Below, piece by piece: positions 25,701-40,700 of a stretch of 64,000 bases of DNA. Both the position numbers and the translations under genes were made by a program. Each line of letters opens with the position of its first letter. Positions within the stretch are counted from its first letter, which is position 1. The stretch is from Ceriagrion tenellum (lineage: Eukaryota; Arthropoda; Insecta; Odonata; Coenagrionidae): the NCBI GenBank assembly GCA_963169105.1, contig OY720642.1, positions 81,012,716 to 81,076,715 on the forward strand, written 5' to 3'. The notes under the pieces are model-generated. The model was not told the origin of the DNA. It worked only from the letters and a program-made list of their open reading frames with translations, and did no database searches.

Positions 25701-28700
25701 CAAAATATAACTGCGTAAAAACTATGCTTCCCCACCAGACCTCTTTGCTGAGAAAAACTGAAAGATAATGAAAAGTAAAGAAAACTTTGTAATTCCACAT
25801 AAATAGTGTAAATATTTATGTGGAATTACAAAGTTTTCTTTACTTTTCATTATGCTAAGTCGATTCCATGAAGTCACGCCTGAGACAATGAATTTAAACT
25901 GAAAGAAATGTATAATCAAGATGCGTAAAATTGAAGCTTTTCTGAATGTCATTCTGATGAAAAGATGTACAAGCTACAAGCTTCTATTTAAGAAAGTTGC
26001 ACAGTGAAATTCACAGATTTTTCTTTTCCAGCCTAGTTTCTCAAAAATCTAAAAATTTGAATAGTTTTGTTCACTAGGCTTGAACACTTTCCAGCTGAGT
26101 TAAGATGATTAGAAAACATGGTTTCATTTAAGAAGGATGCATCCAAATGGGCTTCACCACAATTTGAACCCCTTGACTAAAATGCTCCAAAGCTGAATGT
26201 GGGCTAGTTTGCTAACAAGCTAAAGACAAGCCATTGTTCAGAGATACTCACCAAGAATGCTGGCCTTTTCCATTCCCTTCCTTTCATAGTTCGATACAGG
26301 CGAGCGGCAAAATATCCAGCAATCAGTCCCATTGAAACATAGAGGAATATGGCTGCAGTCATGAGAGCCCCTCGAGAAGCCGGTGATAGCATTCCCAGCA
26401 TGGCAAAGACTGGAAAAAAATATTTTAAGATTTGTTTCAATGATTCATTTTGTAGACTACTCATTTTGACCAGTGAATCACATTCAGCAAAAATTTATGA
26501 GCTACAGTATGTGTCATGTGAGCTGGAATATGAGTTAATTTGGCAAGATGAAATAGAAAAATCAAAAAAATCATACAACTATTCTGAATATGAAATCTCG
26601 GCACTTTGTATTTTCGAGTTTCGTATTTTCAAACCTTTTTAATAAATTGTGAAAAATATTTCCCCTTTCCCCTAACTTCTCTGGTCTTTGGAAACCTTTT
26701 AAATGATTTATAGTCGCTATTCGTGAAAACATCGGAAATAATGCCTTAAAAATTAGAAAAAATTAGAAATAAAATACTTACATCATAAGCTAAATGTCAC
26801 AAACGTTAGTGAAATAACTATCACCTCTTAGTTCCCTATTCCAATGATTTATAGTTGGCGATCATTTCCTTTGCAAAATTTTCACCCTGTTTAGAAGACT
26901 GATATAAAGTAAGTTCTGCATTTTGTATGAGACTCTAGCTTTCTTAATCTGTGGCTAATCAGGACGTGTAACTGGTATGGGTGTTGAAAGAGGCATTTGT
27001 TTCTGACATCTACACAGTTAAGACAATAGCTGGCCCCACCACACTTCCAATAACCCTTTCTTTATCACTCAATCATAGGTAAAATGATTAAAGGACTCAG
27101 TCCATTTAAAAAATCCTTCACAGGCCATTATTTTTGGTATCTTCCACATCACCTGCTGGATATACGAACTTGAGAAGAAATATTGTTTCGCTCAAATTAC
27201 TAATCTCTTGACGGCAAATTGGGCCTGATCAGAACATTTTCCATATTTTTCTCCGCTCTGAGTATACTAAGTTTTGCTGTTCCAAATGGCGAGATTTCTT
27301 GGACAGATGGAATATTAATGTGGAGGTCATGGAGAATAATACCGAAGAAAATAGAACCTCAGATCACGGTTCGTGGAGAAGGAAAAAATGCTTCGACTGC
27401 CACCCAGGAAATGCCTTTGCTTGCAATGATGAAGCTTCAATCCAATTCCTGTTGATGTTTCTAACATCTACGCAGACAGTAGCTGGCCCGACCGTGCTTC
27501 CTCGCCCTTTTTTATCGCCCAATAATGGGCAAAAAGAGCAAAGGACTCAGTCCATTTTTAAAATCCTTCTCAGGTCATTATTTGTAGTTTCTTCCATACC
27601 ACCTGTAGGATATACAAACTTGGGAAGAAATATTATTTCATTCCATGGCTAATGGCTTCACCACTCTTTAAAGTTCGAGTAAGAAACATTAACTCATGAC
27701 CAAGTTCCTATTCACTTTGATGATTCCCACTTATAGTTCTATTCTGCAATATTCTGCAATAAAACCAGTAAATAAATTAAGCAATTATTCTATTATTTTT
27801 TTATCCCTCTATGCACAATCTCTCCACATCAGGGGTGTTAGGCTGAACGCTATTTTATCCAATGGCATCCTCACATGCCAACTTCGGTAAGCTAAAACAT
27901 CGAAGCTAATGAAATACCTAATATTTAAAAAAAGTGATATCTGATTCACTCTACGATTTTCGGAACTTTTTATTCACATTAGTGTAAAAGTGAAACTTCA
28001 TCCTAAATGGGCATCGCGGGGATATTCCAGACCCAGCATTCTCCATTCCATTAATTGGTTGTTTTCTTTCCCCTCGGCGACTTACGCCTTCTATGCTTGA
28101 CTGTGCTGTGGAGCATAAAACATAAAAACTAAATAAGATTAAATGTTTAAAGCATAACTTTGTAAAATTAACTCAAGGGTAACTTAGGAAGAGGTAGGGG
28201 TCACGGAAAAAATCTGCCGCAGCTGAGACTGAAACCTAACTCCTCTCTGTGGTAAAATCCTGGCAACGACAATAAGTTTCTCGCAGAGAAGAATTTCCAT
28301 ACTTAGATCCTTCTAAACATCGGGTGATTTTGAAGTAGAGAGAATCAGGATCCAATTCATGCCCATGTTGTGTCATACCCACGTATTAAAATGCCAGGGA
28401 CCCAAAGTCACTCATGCCATCACAATGAAATCTGATTCAATTGGTTATTTATCTCATAGAAATCAGGGATAGTGACGATGATAGATCAAATGTAACGTAT
28501 CAAGATACTACCCGGCTACTCAACGAATTTATAGTAATTCATGGACGAAAGTTGGTTCCAATAAAATTTCCTGGCATTACCCCAACATTATCTAGGAATT
28601 AAGGTAGTCCAAGCGAGATAGTTCTCTAGTCATAATAGAGACCACATTCGAATTATACGTTTTAATTTCACCAGCTGTAGGACACGTCTATAAAATATTG

Positions 28701-31700
28701 CATTATTAATGGCGCAATAATATAGTTTTAAATGACAGAATTTGTAAGTAATTCAATGAAAATATCTAAATAAGTCTTCAACTGGACTCATTTTTTTTCT
28801 TGCGGTGCATTTAAACTCATTCAAAACGGAAGGTTTTTTATGATACCTAAGAACCTACTGTGGTAACAATATGATTAATTTTCCAAAATAGTTGAGAAAA
28901 TATACAAACTACACACTTGATTTTTTTTATGACATCTAAGTGTTGGAAATACCTCATTTTGTAAATGAGGCCTCTCTAGAGTGCATACACGTACCATTTC
29001 CCATGCAAAAGGGCTGGTACATTTTGGCAAATATCTCCTAAAGTAATGTGGTAAGGGGTAGAATTTTTGATGCCATTGGATAGGTGAAATATTTTTCTAT
29101 AATATGAGACGAAAATTCATTGATTTCTAAGTAAAATGATTTTTCTACAGCTATTGGCTAAACAAAGACTGGTATTAATATAGTATTTCAATGTATACTT
29201 ATAACATTTAAATTGATGTCATGCCTTTCATTTTTACATTAGAAAACCCAGAGTAAAGATTCCTATAAACATGTCCAAATGATGCAAAACACTAAAACAA
29301 TACTTACAAATGGTAACCAAAGCCATCAAAAAAATTTGAATGCCACTGCCAACAACTGAGGAGAAAAGACGGGGGTGTCGGGGCGGACGAAAAACATCAC
29401 CATGAACTAATTTCCATCCTGTTTCTTCTATTGCCTCTTCTAGACCAACACCAATATCCTGTGATGCTAAAGGGCTGTAACCACCATCACGGTTATAACG
29501 TGCAATGTCTCTTCGAAGTGTTCTAACCATTATCATAGTTAGAATACCTACAACAGGAAATGAACATAATATTAATCAAATTTGGATGAATAAAAACACT
29601 ATTACTAAAATTTAAATTTTAAGCAATTTATACCCATTAACCAAAATTATAAATTCCAACAACACAGATAATTCATGTCATTTGGCAAATAATTGAGCTT
29701 ATTTTGATTTAACCTTCACCATTTTACTACAATAAGTTGGCAAATGGATTCCTGGCCAAGTAGAAAACCAGAATCATAGACCTAGAAATCAGTGAAGACT
29801 TCAATACACTTAAATGGTGGGAAACCCCTCAATGTTACCTTTAAAGTTTTTTTCTGAGAGTCGAAAACATTTTTACAACACAAAGTGTAAATAGTTGGCA
29901 ACCCAAATCCAAGTGAACAAGCCACTTAAATGAAACATACTTTTCTGAAAGTACACTCCAAAGAAATTTTCTTAGCTCACAGAGGAGAAGTAAAAATTTA
30001 TTTTGAGATTTTTATTATCATGTAAGATGATATGAATATTTTTTTCTGGGATGCATAATAGAACTGAATAAATATCAATACAAAATTCAACACAAACATG
30101 GGCATTTTTTCGTTCAGATATGAATAACCAAGAAATAAAATTGGAATCTAAAATTACTGAAAATCACAACAGGTCAGATGACATGATTAGCTGGACTTAT
30201 AATAGAGAATCAACTTCTTAAGAAAAGGATGGTTTAACAGATATCCTTCAAATTATTGAAAATTGGTGATTTGGCTTATATAAATGGACAATAGTAACTG
30301 TGTACTATTCACACAATTGACTTAAATCCTTTGTCATAACTGTGAACAAGTTTGCTATTGAATAATGACATTAATGGAAGACATCATTCCTCAGGGAAAA
30401 GAGCATAATTACATATGAGATTCAAAACTAGGTGTAGACAAGCAAAAGAAATTTTTCAAATACGATTGGTTTTGAATTCCAACCACCATTATTATATACA
30501 GCAGAACTGCGATATAACAAAATTTAAGGGACCCAAAAATTATCATTTTCGTATCTGTGAAATTTGTTATTGTGAAGCTAATATTTTTCTCATCAAAATA
30601 CATATTCTACAGCTTCGTAGCTAGAAAATAAAGTATCAACCAAGTCGATGGTATTCATTGTAATAACTTCCTTCAGAAGTTATTATTTTTATTATAACGA
30701 TAGTTAAACTATTACTTGTTGTAAGTCAAGAGTCGAACCTCTTCGTGGGTCAACTTCATGGAGACCATTGTGCCATAAAAGACCGCATTAAAGGTCACTA
30801 TTAATAATAACTGTCGTTTTCCGGAATTTTCTTTAGTGTTATGTATTAAAAACATGTATTAAAGTATGTAAATTGAATTTAATGAAACTATAAGCAAAAA
30901 TGTTACTTCATTTGCACATTCATTTATTCTTATTCGTCTCCACGATGTACGATTTCCATTTCCTTCTATTCTATTAAGTATTATATTTCATTGGTAGCAC
31001 AATAAAAACTAAAGAGCTAAAAGAAATACCTGACAATTGCATTCACGTTCTTATAATGTCGACAAAAACACCGTTTAGGGTGATATGAAAAAGGTATATC
31101 AATGCTGTGGGTAGCCTGTGTATTATTACTTACACATGAAAAAGACGAAAGATCGGCGAAATGGTTATTCACGCGATATCTAGGGAAAATAAAAAATAAT
31201 CAATAATAACAGAGGAGCATGAGCGAAGGATTATTTGATTTGAGGACATTATTTGATGGTAATGCGAGTTGAACTATTATTCCTACCGTTTGACGCAGTA
31301 AATCACCATGTTAAAGCGGCAATAAAAAGATGTCAAAGTCCCTTATATACCTGAAAAATGTTAAAAGCTATACATTTTTGACGAAACCTTGTTTCAACAA
31401 GAAAGTCTTGAAAAGTAAACAATGTGGACACGATGTAAGCTGATGTAAACAAAAGCTTCCATCTTCACTTCTTCATCTGCTTGCTTTCCTCCAGCATCTG
31501 AATGCGTACGGCCAAGCAACCACTACCCTCGCAAACTGCGTCACTCGGCACTGCCGGCAGTTTGCTAACTTAGCGCGTGCTTGGCTGAATTTAAACACTG
31601 GGTGTTTCGCCAAGCAAGCACTAAGCTAGCTAACAGTGCTACTCGCCACTGCCCAAGGCCATAGGCCGGCTTCATAGGTCAGCGGTGGCAGGGATCACGA

Positions 31701-34700
31701 TATATTTTGTCGCGGTGGGTGGACCCTTCATAGGTCGGCGTACAATAACATTTACACTGCAGTATTTACATGTCATCGAAAAAAGCAACATTTGCTGACA
31801 TTTCGCGGCGAGTTGGAGGGGAAGGCAGTTCCTGGCAGTGGCATAGCTAGAGTATGTGCTGCCTGGGGCAGCCCTTAGTTTAGCGGCCCCGGCCACACAC
31901 AGTGCTACCCATGGCAGACCCCACAGCCCCCTTAAAAGGGCGCTCCGGACGGGCTGCCCCGCTTTGCCTTCCCACCTCGTTAAGCCACTGCCTCGAACTT
32001 TTGTCAAAGATGCATGCAAGGGAAAAAGAGGAAGTGTCGCAAAGCTGCCAAGTCAATGTTAATGGAGCCAATTATTCTCGCCGGATATAATCCTGCAAAT
32101 GTTCACTGTCTTGATGACAACCGTGCACTCGACTTCCTCTCCCACCTCTTCACTTCCTCGAGGTTCAGTGGACCTCAAAGCCATTGACAAATGAAACTTC
32201 ATTGATAACTGAGATGAATTGACAAATTTTAGTCCAATAAACGTCAACGGTACACGTCTGCAGTGCTTTCTAAGCCATGGAAATGCAAAAATTGGCTGAA
32301 TTTTCGAAGGAAAATAAAGAAAAATACAACAAAAGGTATATTTAGCGATTAATATGGAAACTGAATAATTTTGACCTCCTTCGTAATTGTGAAATTTCGT
32401 AATAACGAAGCTGTCCTATGCTTTTACATGTAACTTTCATCGGGACCGCAGAAAGTCTTTCGTAATACCGAAATTTCACTATATCCGTGTTCGTGATATC
32501 GTGGTTCTACTGTAAATGATGAAGATACTGGGATTAGCTGTGATATTACTTTTACAGTAACCTGTGAGCAATCAATTTTTTCTCCAAATTCAGACCATCA
32601 ACATACCATAGGTAGGACTGAAAGGGATACAGTGAGATTTGCCTAACACGAAGACCTACTGCATGCATAATTCTGATTTCAGATATATGGACATGGTTCA
32701 ATACAGTACAAGCTTCTCGTCCCTGTAAATTCCTAGTAACAATGAGATGGAATGCCTCAATAGTCAAAGGTAAAAATGTCTCAATTAGACAAGAATCTAA
32801 CATCCAAACAATGCTAACATGGCCAAAGCCATAGATCAAACGAATGATAAGAACAAAAGGGAAGTTTGAAAGTAGACTAAATACCATTACTTGACGTTAA
32901 CACAGAAAATTAAACAAAATGTTTCTGAATTTAATCATCCACTTAAAAATGTTCACTCTAGCAAGGGAGTTACTGAAAGTTAAAACAGGAAAAATATACC
33001 TGTGACTTCCATCTCTTGGGCTCTAAACGAACGGTTCTATGAATGGCTTTCAATGCAAGTTTACATATAAAACCCTATCATTTTAATTATCACCAAGACA
33101 CATACCATCAAAGGCAGTACATGAATTGATGACTTAAAGGTGCAAGTGGACACAGCTCTTTGAGAGCCGTCAACTGGAGGTATAAATGGAAGAAGGTATA
33201 TCTCCCAAAATAAACTTAAGGCTGGACAAAATGTTCAAGTGCCGACACTCATGCACTGAAAATGATAATGGTCAGATGATGCATGCTATCACTTATGTAC
33301 TAATTATTACAATACTCACCTGAAAGGAAGAACACAACCACGAGGGAATTCACAATTGAAAACCAATGAATATGTGCATCTGACATTCCAAGGTATATAT
33401 CCCAGCGTGAAGCCCAGCTCACAGCAGAGCCTGACCATTCTACGGAATAGGTGAAGAAAAGACGTGTGCCACCCCTTGGAGAGACAACTTGTCCCACTCG
33501 TCCTTCGCCAGTGTTCCTGGTTCCATAAGTCAGCACAGAAGATGCAGGAAATGAACAGGTACCTGAGGCTGAATCAAATGTCAACTGTGACAAATCAATA
33601 CTTGAGGCTTCCACTTCAAAACCAACAACTCGGTAGGTGACCCTGTAAAGAAAAAAGAAACTAAAAATATTAATTTCAGATGAGAAATATACAATTCAGG
33701 GAACATATATAAGTTCCCAGTTTTCAATCACTGCACATTAAAATAAATTATGACCGCTAATGAAGCACTGACACAGGTATTTTATCATTTACCTCTTAAA
33801 ACTACAGATTTCAACTATTTCTTCTGTACAATTGCCATTTAAATCTATGCATACATCATATCATTTAACTATTATGGAAAACCTTTGTCCATGAAATTCT
33901 GTCATTGGGGATCAAAGCCAGCTGATCACACATCATCAGAGTAAGGATGTACATATGTACCTGAGAGTGTGTTTGGTTTGTAATAAAATTATTTTTATTA
34001 TGAAATTAGTAACTAATGATTGTCATAAGCATAATGATAGGGCAAAAGGGTTGGGGAAATATAAACTGAAAGAGCAATGAATGCGTTATATGCTGGGTGT
34101 CTGGTATATCATCTAGTCTCTTCAAAAAAATGGAGACTAGACTCTACCAGTCATTGGCATTCATTCCACGGTCATTTTCCTCCCTCCATCCCCCATAGCC
34201 TGCGATTCATCCCCTTCTTCCCGGTACTACATATAGGCAACCCATGCAAGGCTTACCACCTTGAAAATTGCATAAAATACCAAAACCACGGTTTGTGTTA
34301 GCCATAAAGTGATAAAGTAGAATCATAAATAAAGCCATAGAGAATAGAATAGCCATAAAGCCATAAAGTAGAATCATACTCAGTTAATTATTTCATTATG
34401 AAGATTATTAAAGATATCCAAAGAGTAAGGCTGGAGACAATGTCTTATTAAAATGGTTTTTAATTTTTCCTTAAACTAAAATTTAGAATCAAGCAAAATG
34501 CATGCATAAGAATAGCACATAATAAGCAAATATTATCAAATTATTATGAAAAATAATATAAAAATGCTTCACTAACTCATCTTCCGTATGATACTGAAGC
34601 CGAAGCTTGAGGTGATTATTGATGTAAGTGCTTCCATCCACAACTGTTCCCAAACGATAACCATGTTCATATCTAACTTGACCTGTCTCTTCATCCACCA

Positions 34701-37700
34701 AACGAGTAGCACATGGGAGATTGTCCACCAGACTGCAATGAAAAATAAGTCAAGGGTTTATTAATGTACAAAGGGAAATTGAGCTCCACGGCCTCTTTAA
34801 ATAACAAAATAAAAAGATTCTCTAATGGCCGTAAAAATTAGCACCACTTGTCAAATAAACACAAATATTGCTATATTGGTTTGTGGGAATGGGAATTCCA
34901 CAGCAATGACCAACCACAACCTCTCAACCAGAATACCCTCCTGTGGTGGTTTACGGGAATGTTACTTCCTTGCCAGTGACCACCAGAGAGACACACTCAA
35001 ACCAATTGAGATCCTTCACAGGGTTAATGGGGCCCCACTAAGGAACTAAGGATGCCTGGCTATGAACACAATCACACTCACAAGTTCTCAAAATCACTTA
35101 CCCACACAAACAATTGGACCCAACTTATGAGAGAAACTAACACAAAAAGAGCGTAGTCAAATTACAAACAGGATCGAACGAGGGTGAGCGTCAGATACAT
35201 GTACTTTGGCCACAAGATGGACTTCTTCAGGGAAAGCACTTGCAACACAAGGTTATATCATTCTCCTGTGTAAGCTTTCTTCAATGGTTTCACGATAATT
35301 ACCATCCAAATTTTGCTTATAATAATGATTTTAAAGTAATAGATACCAGAATTTGAATGATATAATATTTTTTTATTATTTTCCACGCTTACCATGGCAA
35401 GTCACTTACAACCTCCAGTTGCAAGTGCTTTCCCTTCAGCTAGCTGAAGAGGGCCACCTCGCGGCCGAAATATTCATATCCGATGCTCACCCTCCTTCGT
35501 TCCTGTCTTTGTATTTTGACTACGCTCTTTTTGAGCTAGCTTCTCCCAGAAGTTGGACCCATTTGTTTGTGTGAGTGAGTGATTTTGAGTGCTTGTGAGT
35601 GTGATTGTGTTCATAACTAGGCATCATTAGTAGTGTCCCATTAGCCCTAAGAAGGATCCCAGGTTATAACCCAGGCATCCTTAGTGGGGTCCTTAAGCCC
35701 TTGCAAAGGATCCCAATTGGGTTGAGTGTGTGTGTCTGTGGTGGTCACTGGCGAGGAAGTAACATTCCCGTAAACCACCACAAGAGGGTATACTGGTTGA
35801 GAGGTGAGGTGACTCATGAGTTAATTCAGAAACAAAAAAGGCAATTCCATATGTTAAACCAAGAAAAAAATTCATCACATAAACTTGCTTACAGATGAAC
35901 AAAGTACTCGTGCTGTATTCGTCCGATGACTTTTTGTGCAGCTTCTTCACTCCAGTTAATAGGGCTGTCAGGAGTGTGGCACAAAAGTCGACAGCCAACG
36001 TCTTCAGCCATGCGCACTTCATAGGGTGTGTTCACAATGCGGTCACCACGCAACACCTCACCTAAATTATTATAGAGAGCAATATTAGTACAAAAAAAAG
36101 ATTGATGATAGTAAAATTAATTACAGCTCAATAACATATGATGATAAACACCATTCATATTTTATAAAGGAATACATTTTGAAGAGCACAAAAAATGAGT
36201 GATGTATTATATTCTGGCAGAATATAGACATTAATTTAAGAAAGTGAATGCAATACATATTAACAAATTACAGATGTTACAAAAAATTTATTTCAAGTGT
36301 CTGTGCATGGGTGTAGTCAGGGTGGTTAGGAGCCATATTTTTGAGGGGTAGGGAGAAGGACACTCACCTAATACCATCTTGTCTGTAGCTGTATACTGTA
36401 GACCCCCTCTTTACAATGGGTTCATTTTACTATGGATTCACTAAATGATCTGCATGCTATTGTGTGAATTTCAAATTTTTACAATATTTTACACCCACAA
36501 TGTATTAGACATTTTTTAAACATTTTAACCCCAATATGTAAATGGGCTGAATTTTTTAATGATAGCAATGTATTAATATTTACTGCTATGTGAAAACCAA
36601 TCCCAAGGCCAGTAATATGCTGACTCACTTCATGACGAAATTCACTTTACGAATGGTCCCGTGGAATGGACTAATATCATAAGGCAACGGTCTTCTGTAG
36701 CAGATTTTGAATTAAATGTCTTAGGCAGAATGCCTTCCGTAGCTACACCCATGTGTTAATGTGAATCAAATGAACCATTTATTTTAATTATTATGACAGA
36801 GTACAACTGTATATCAGAAAGTTTATCATTTATTACCAAATAAACATCTGTTTGAACTTGAATCAGAGGCCTTCCATGATTTTTCTCTCAGAGAAAATGC
36901 ATACTTGTCCTTGATAGATTACATTCGTGCAGGCTGACAAATACTACCATAAGGAGCAGAGGATAGGTGGGTGGGCTGAAATAGGGAGGGTAGTTTTAGG
37001 AATGACGAGAGGGTGGAGAGAAACCTGGAGTGTGCATTATGCTGCACTGAGTAAAAGGTGTGAAAGGCGCAAAAGGTTTTACTATTAGAGGTCTCACCTT
37101 AAGATCAGCATTACACTAAAATATCTACCACTTCCAGGATAAAAACCAAGGTGCTTAAGAATAAGAAGTCAGTGTTCCACCACAACAACCTGATTCTTAA
37201 TCATTGTTGATCTTCATCAAATTCTGGGATGGAAGGATATCTGACAAAATTGAGTCTCACTGTTAAGCCTATTTTGCATGGGGCACAAAGTTGCATGGTT
37301 TAAAACAGCATATTTTCCTCAATCTACTGTGCAATAATAATTGAATAATTACAGAGGCCATTTTTCCATTTTGCATCTATGTATTCACACATGCTTCCTG
37401 CAATTGACTGCTTTACATGACCCAATTTGAAATCCACATTTTTACATTCATAAGATTATGCGTCCCAAGTCAACTATACATATTAGGGTGTCCAAAATTT
37501 GACAATAAATAAATTCTGATTTTTCCACAGACATTTTCTCAATTATCCAAGGCACTCTGTTGGCCAAAATTGGAGAAACTTAAGCCAAATTTAATGAACG
37601 GGAAGAAAAAATATAATTAAACAGAGGAATAGAAGAGCTGAGACCAATATGGCTCTTATCATGGATATCTTATGGATCTTATAAGGATGAAGATCCATTG

Positions 37701-40700
37701 TTATGGGCCACACACTGTGGTCATTCATCATTCATTGTTCAATCTTAAGATTGGTTGACTGCAGCCCTCCACCCTTTGCTATCTAATGCAAGTTCCCTCA
37801 CCTCCTGGTATCTCTTCCTATGTACTTTCCTCTTTATGTGGAACATGAACTTATTCCTGGGTCCTATGGGGACATTCTCCTCTATTAAACTATACCCTGT
37901 GGTGTAATGACTTTATTAGGAGCATCCTTTCATTCATTGCGCTATGGTAGTTCATCAAAAAGTTCAAACGACAAGACATATAACTCTTCTGTTGTCATAG
38001 CAAAGTAAACGGAAACATCAGCTGGTGGAAATAGGGGGGGAGGTAAATCTGGAGAAGCCACAGGTAGAGTGATGATAGCATTTATTTCTCAGATGACTCC
38101 ACACTGATATCAGAATATTGCGTGGGGATCAAAATCTTCCTCTTGGCAAAGTGAAGTTACACTTAAAAGTTACTTATTTTCAAAATTAACACTACTCTTC
38201 CCAGATGCACATTAGGCCATGACAACATTTCATTATGCAGAGTCAACCTTGGCAACATTGTCAACGACAGTGTAACGCTGTGGCAGCATTGAAAAAACAA
38301 GACTGCATTCGCAATGTTAATGAAGGTTTCAAGACTAATTAAGGTTGTTTCTGCAAGGTACCTCGTGTGGATTTTTGTGGAGTACTGTTATAATTTTTGG
38401 CACATATGCAAAAACTTCAACATTGTTCTGTAAAATTCGGCCATAATGCAGCAGCAGCATTGAATAAACAAGGTTATTTTTGCAAGGTAAAATAAGGTTT
38501 CAACAAGGTTGATAGAGCAAGGATTCACAATTGAATGCTTGAGGAGAATCAGCAGAATTTAGGGAGTACTTGCAAAACTTAAGCCCTGTTTTGTTAATGC
38601 TGTCATAAGATATGGAAACATTGGTTGTTTCTGCAAGGCTCTTCTGCCTTACATATGCAAATGGCGGACCAAAAAAAAATAATGGGAGGAACTCAGAACA
38701 TAAAAAGATAAGAATGCTGCTTTTGTTTGCACAGTTTAGTGCTCTTCTAGGTCAGGGAGAGAATATTTGGAAAAAACTGAGAGGATGGAATTGTAGCAAT
38801 ATTATTTCAGGATAAAATAGTGACATGTTGATTTCCAAGTGTGCAATATGGCTACATATAGTAACCATAATGTGTATGGCCATGACAGAGAAGGTCTTGA
38901 CAAAGAAGATTTTTGATGAGCAGTAAGTAATCTCTGCGATGCATTCCATGCCTAATATGAATCGAATGACTGTTAATATAGTCAATTGAAGTATCTGATG
39001 AACTTATGAGGTAAGATGTGCCAACTGCAGGCACTAGCCAATGGTTTTACTCAGCTGAATTCATGACAATACAGCAATATTATCATTAGGTGCACTTCCC
39101 AACACCATGACATTTTCTATAAGTGATTAGTGAGAATGCTGAAAAGGCTCTTGCAAATAACTTGCCTGTGATAAGTGAGAATGCTGAAAAGGCTCTTGCA
39201 AATAACTTGCCTATTAACCCACTGTAATGCACAATCAAAATGTTACTTAGTAACGTGTAATGACCTAGGAGGTCTTTCATGTAATTTTCAGCAAAAAATA
39301 AATTTCTGTACATTCAGGAAATGCAAATTGATATTTTCCGCCCTCTATCATGACTGTAGCACCCACTCAGTAGGAGAGGAAATGTAAAAACAAGACAAAC
39401 CTCACAGGGTGCGTGTTTCAAAGGGTAAAAAAACATAACCCTTGGCACAATAAATTTTAGGGTAAGAAAAGGTAATTTCAATGGGAAAATTCAGCTACCT
39501 TACTTGGGGTCACTGAGGGCTTGGAAACACATGCAACCATGCCGCATGCCAATAGTCTGCACACGAGCATGTAAGCACCCAAATCTTGACACCGATGTGG
39601 AATTGTGAGCTAGGCAACCTCACTCTAGGAAGCTCAACTTTTCTCAACAATAACGTCATTTCAAAATCAGCTGGGATGTAATAGTAAGTGACAATGCAGC
39701 CATTTCATAAATGGTAAAACTCTTCCAACAATGTTCACCAGCTATTCTCAATACAGCATTAGAATAATTAACTCACTACATCATTCAAGTATTAACAATG
39801 TAATAACATTGACGAATTCACATAGCTAAAACACTGCAGTATTACCCTTGCTACAAAATGGCAGTATTAGCCACGCCACAACAATACAATGTTAACCATG
39901 CTGCAATGCTACAAAACATGCATTAGCAACCTTGCCTTGGCATTGTTTCATGGTTTAAAAGAAAATATAACATTGCTGCAAAGTTACAACCTTGCAGATG
40001 CTTCATAACTGTAATTTTTCTGTAAGCTAAATTTGCAGTCTCTGATATCATGTATGATCAGAATGTTTAAAGCCCTGATTACACAATAAATGAACCTGTA
40101 AAAGTTACTGGGTGAATGCATGAATGCTAAATGCACTGTGTAACCACACCAAATTGTACGAATGCATGAACAGGAGTAATGAACCTGTTCTATTTGGTTC
40201 ATGCATTTGTACATGAACTTGTAGATGAACATGTAAAGGTTAATGTATCGTGTAACCATGCCAAGGTAGTTTGAGCGAGATAGCTCCCGAGTCATAATAG
40301 AGAATATATTTGAATACGTAATACGTTTTAATTTCACCAGCTGTTGGACACATGAATTAAAAATTACATTAATAATGGTTCAATAATAGTTTTTTATGAC
40401 AGAAATTGTGAGTAATCAAATAAAAATATTTAAATAAATCTTTAAATTGACTCATTTTTTTCATGCGGTATATTTAAAACTACTTCAAATAGGCAAGTTT
40501 TTTGTGATCTTCAAGAATTTAATGTGAAGACAATATGACTAATTTTCAAAAAATCGATGAGAAAACATACAAACTACTCATTGTTTATTTTTGACAAGAT
40601 TTGTACGTTGCAAGTTCCTCATTTTTTTAAAATAAGCCCTCTCTAGAGTGCATACACATGCCATTTTCCATCAAACAGAGCTGGTATTTTTATGGCAAAT

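Noticed and set aside
36390..36710. Possible small pogo-like element (TACTGTAGACCCCC ... GGTCTTCTGTAG)
   Set aside because: The two ends are only loosely complementary and no TA duplication is convincing; could be chance or a very old copy.
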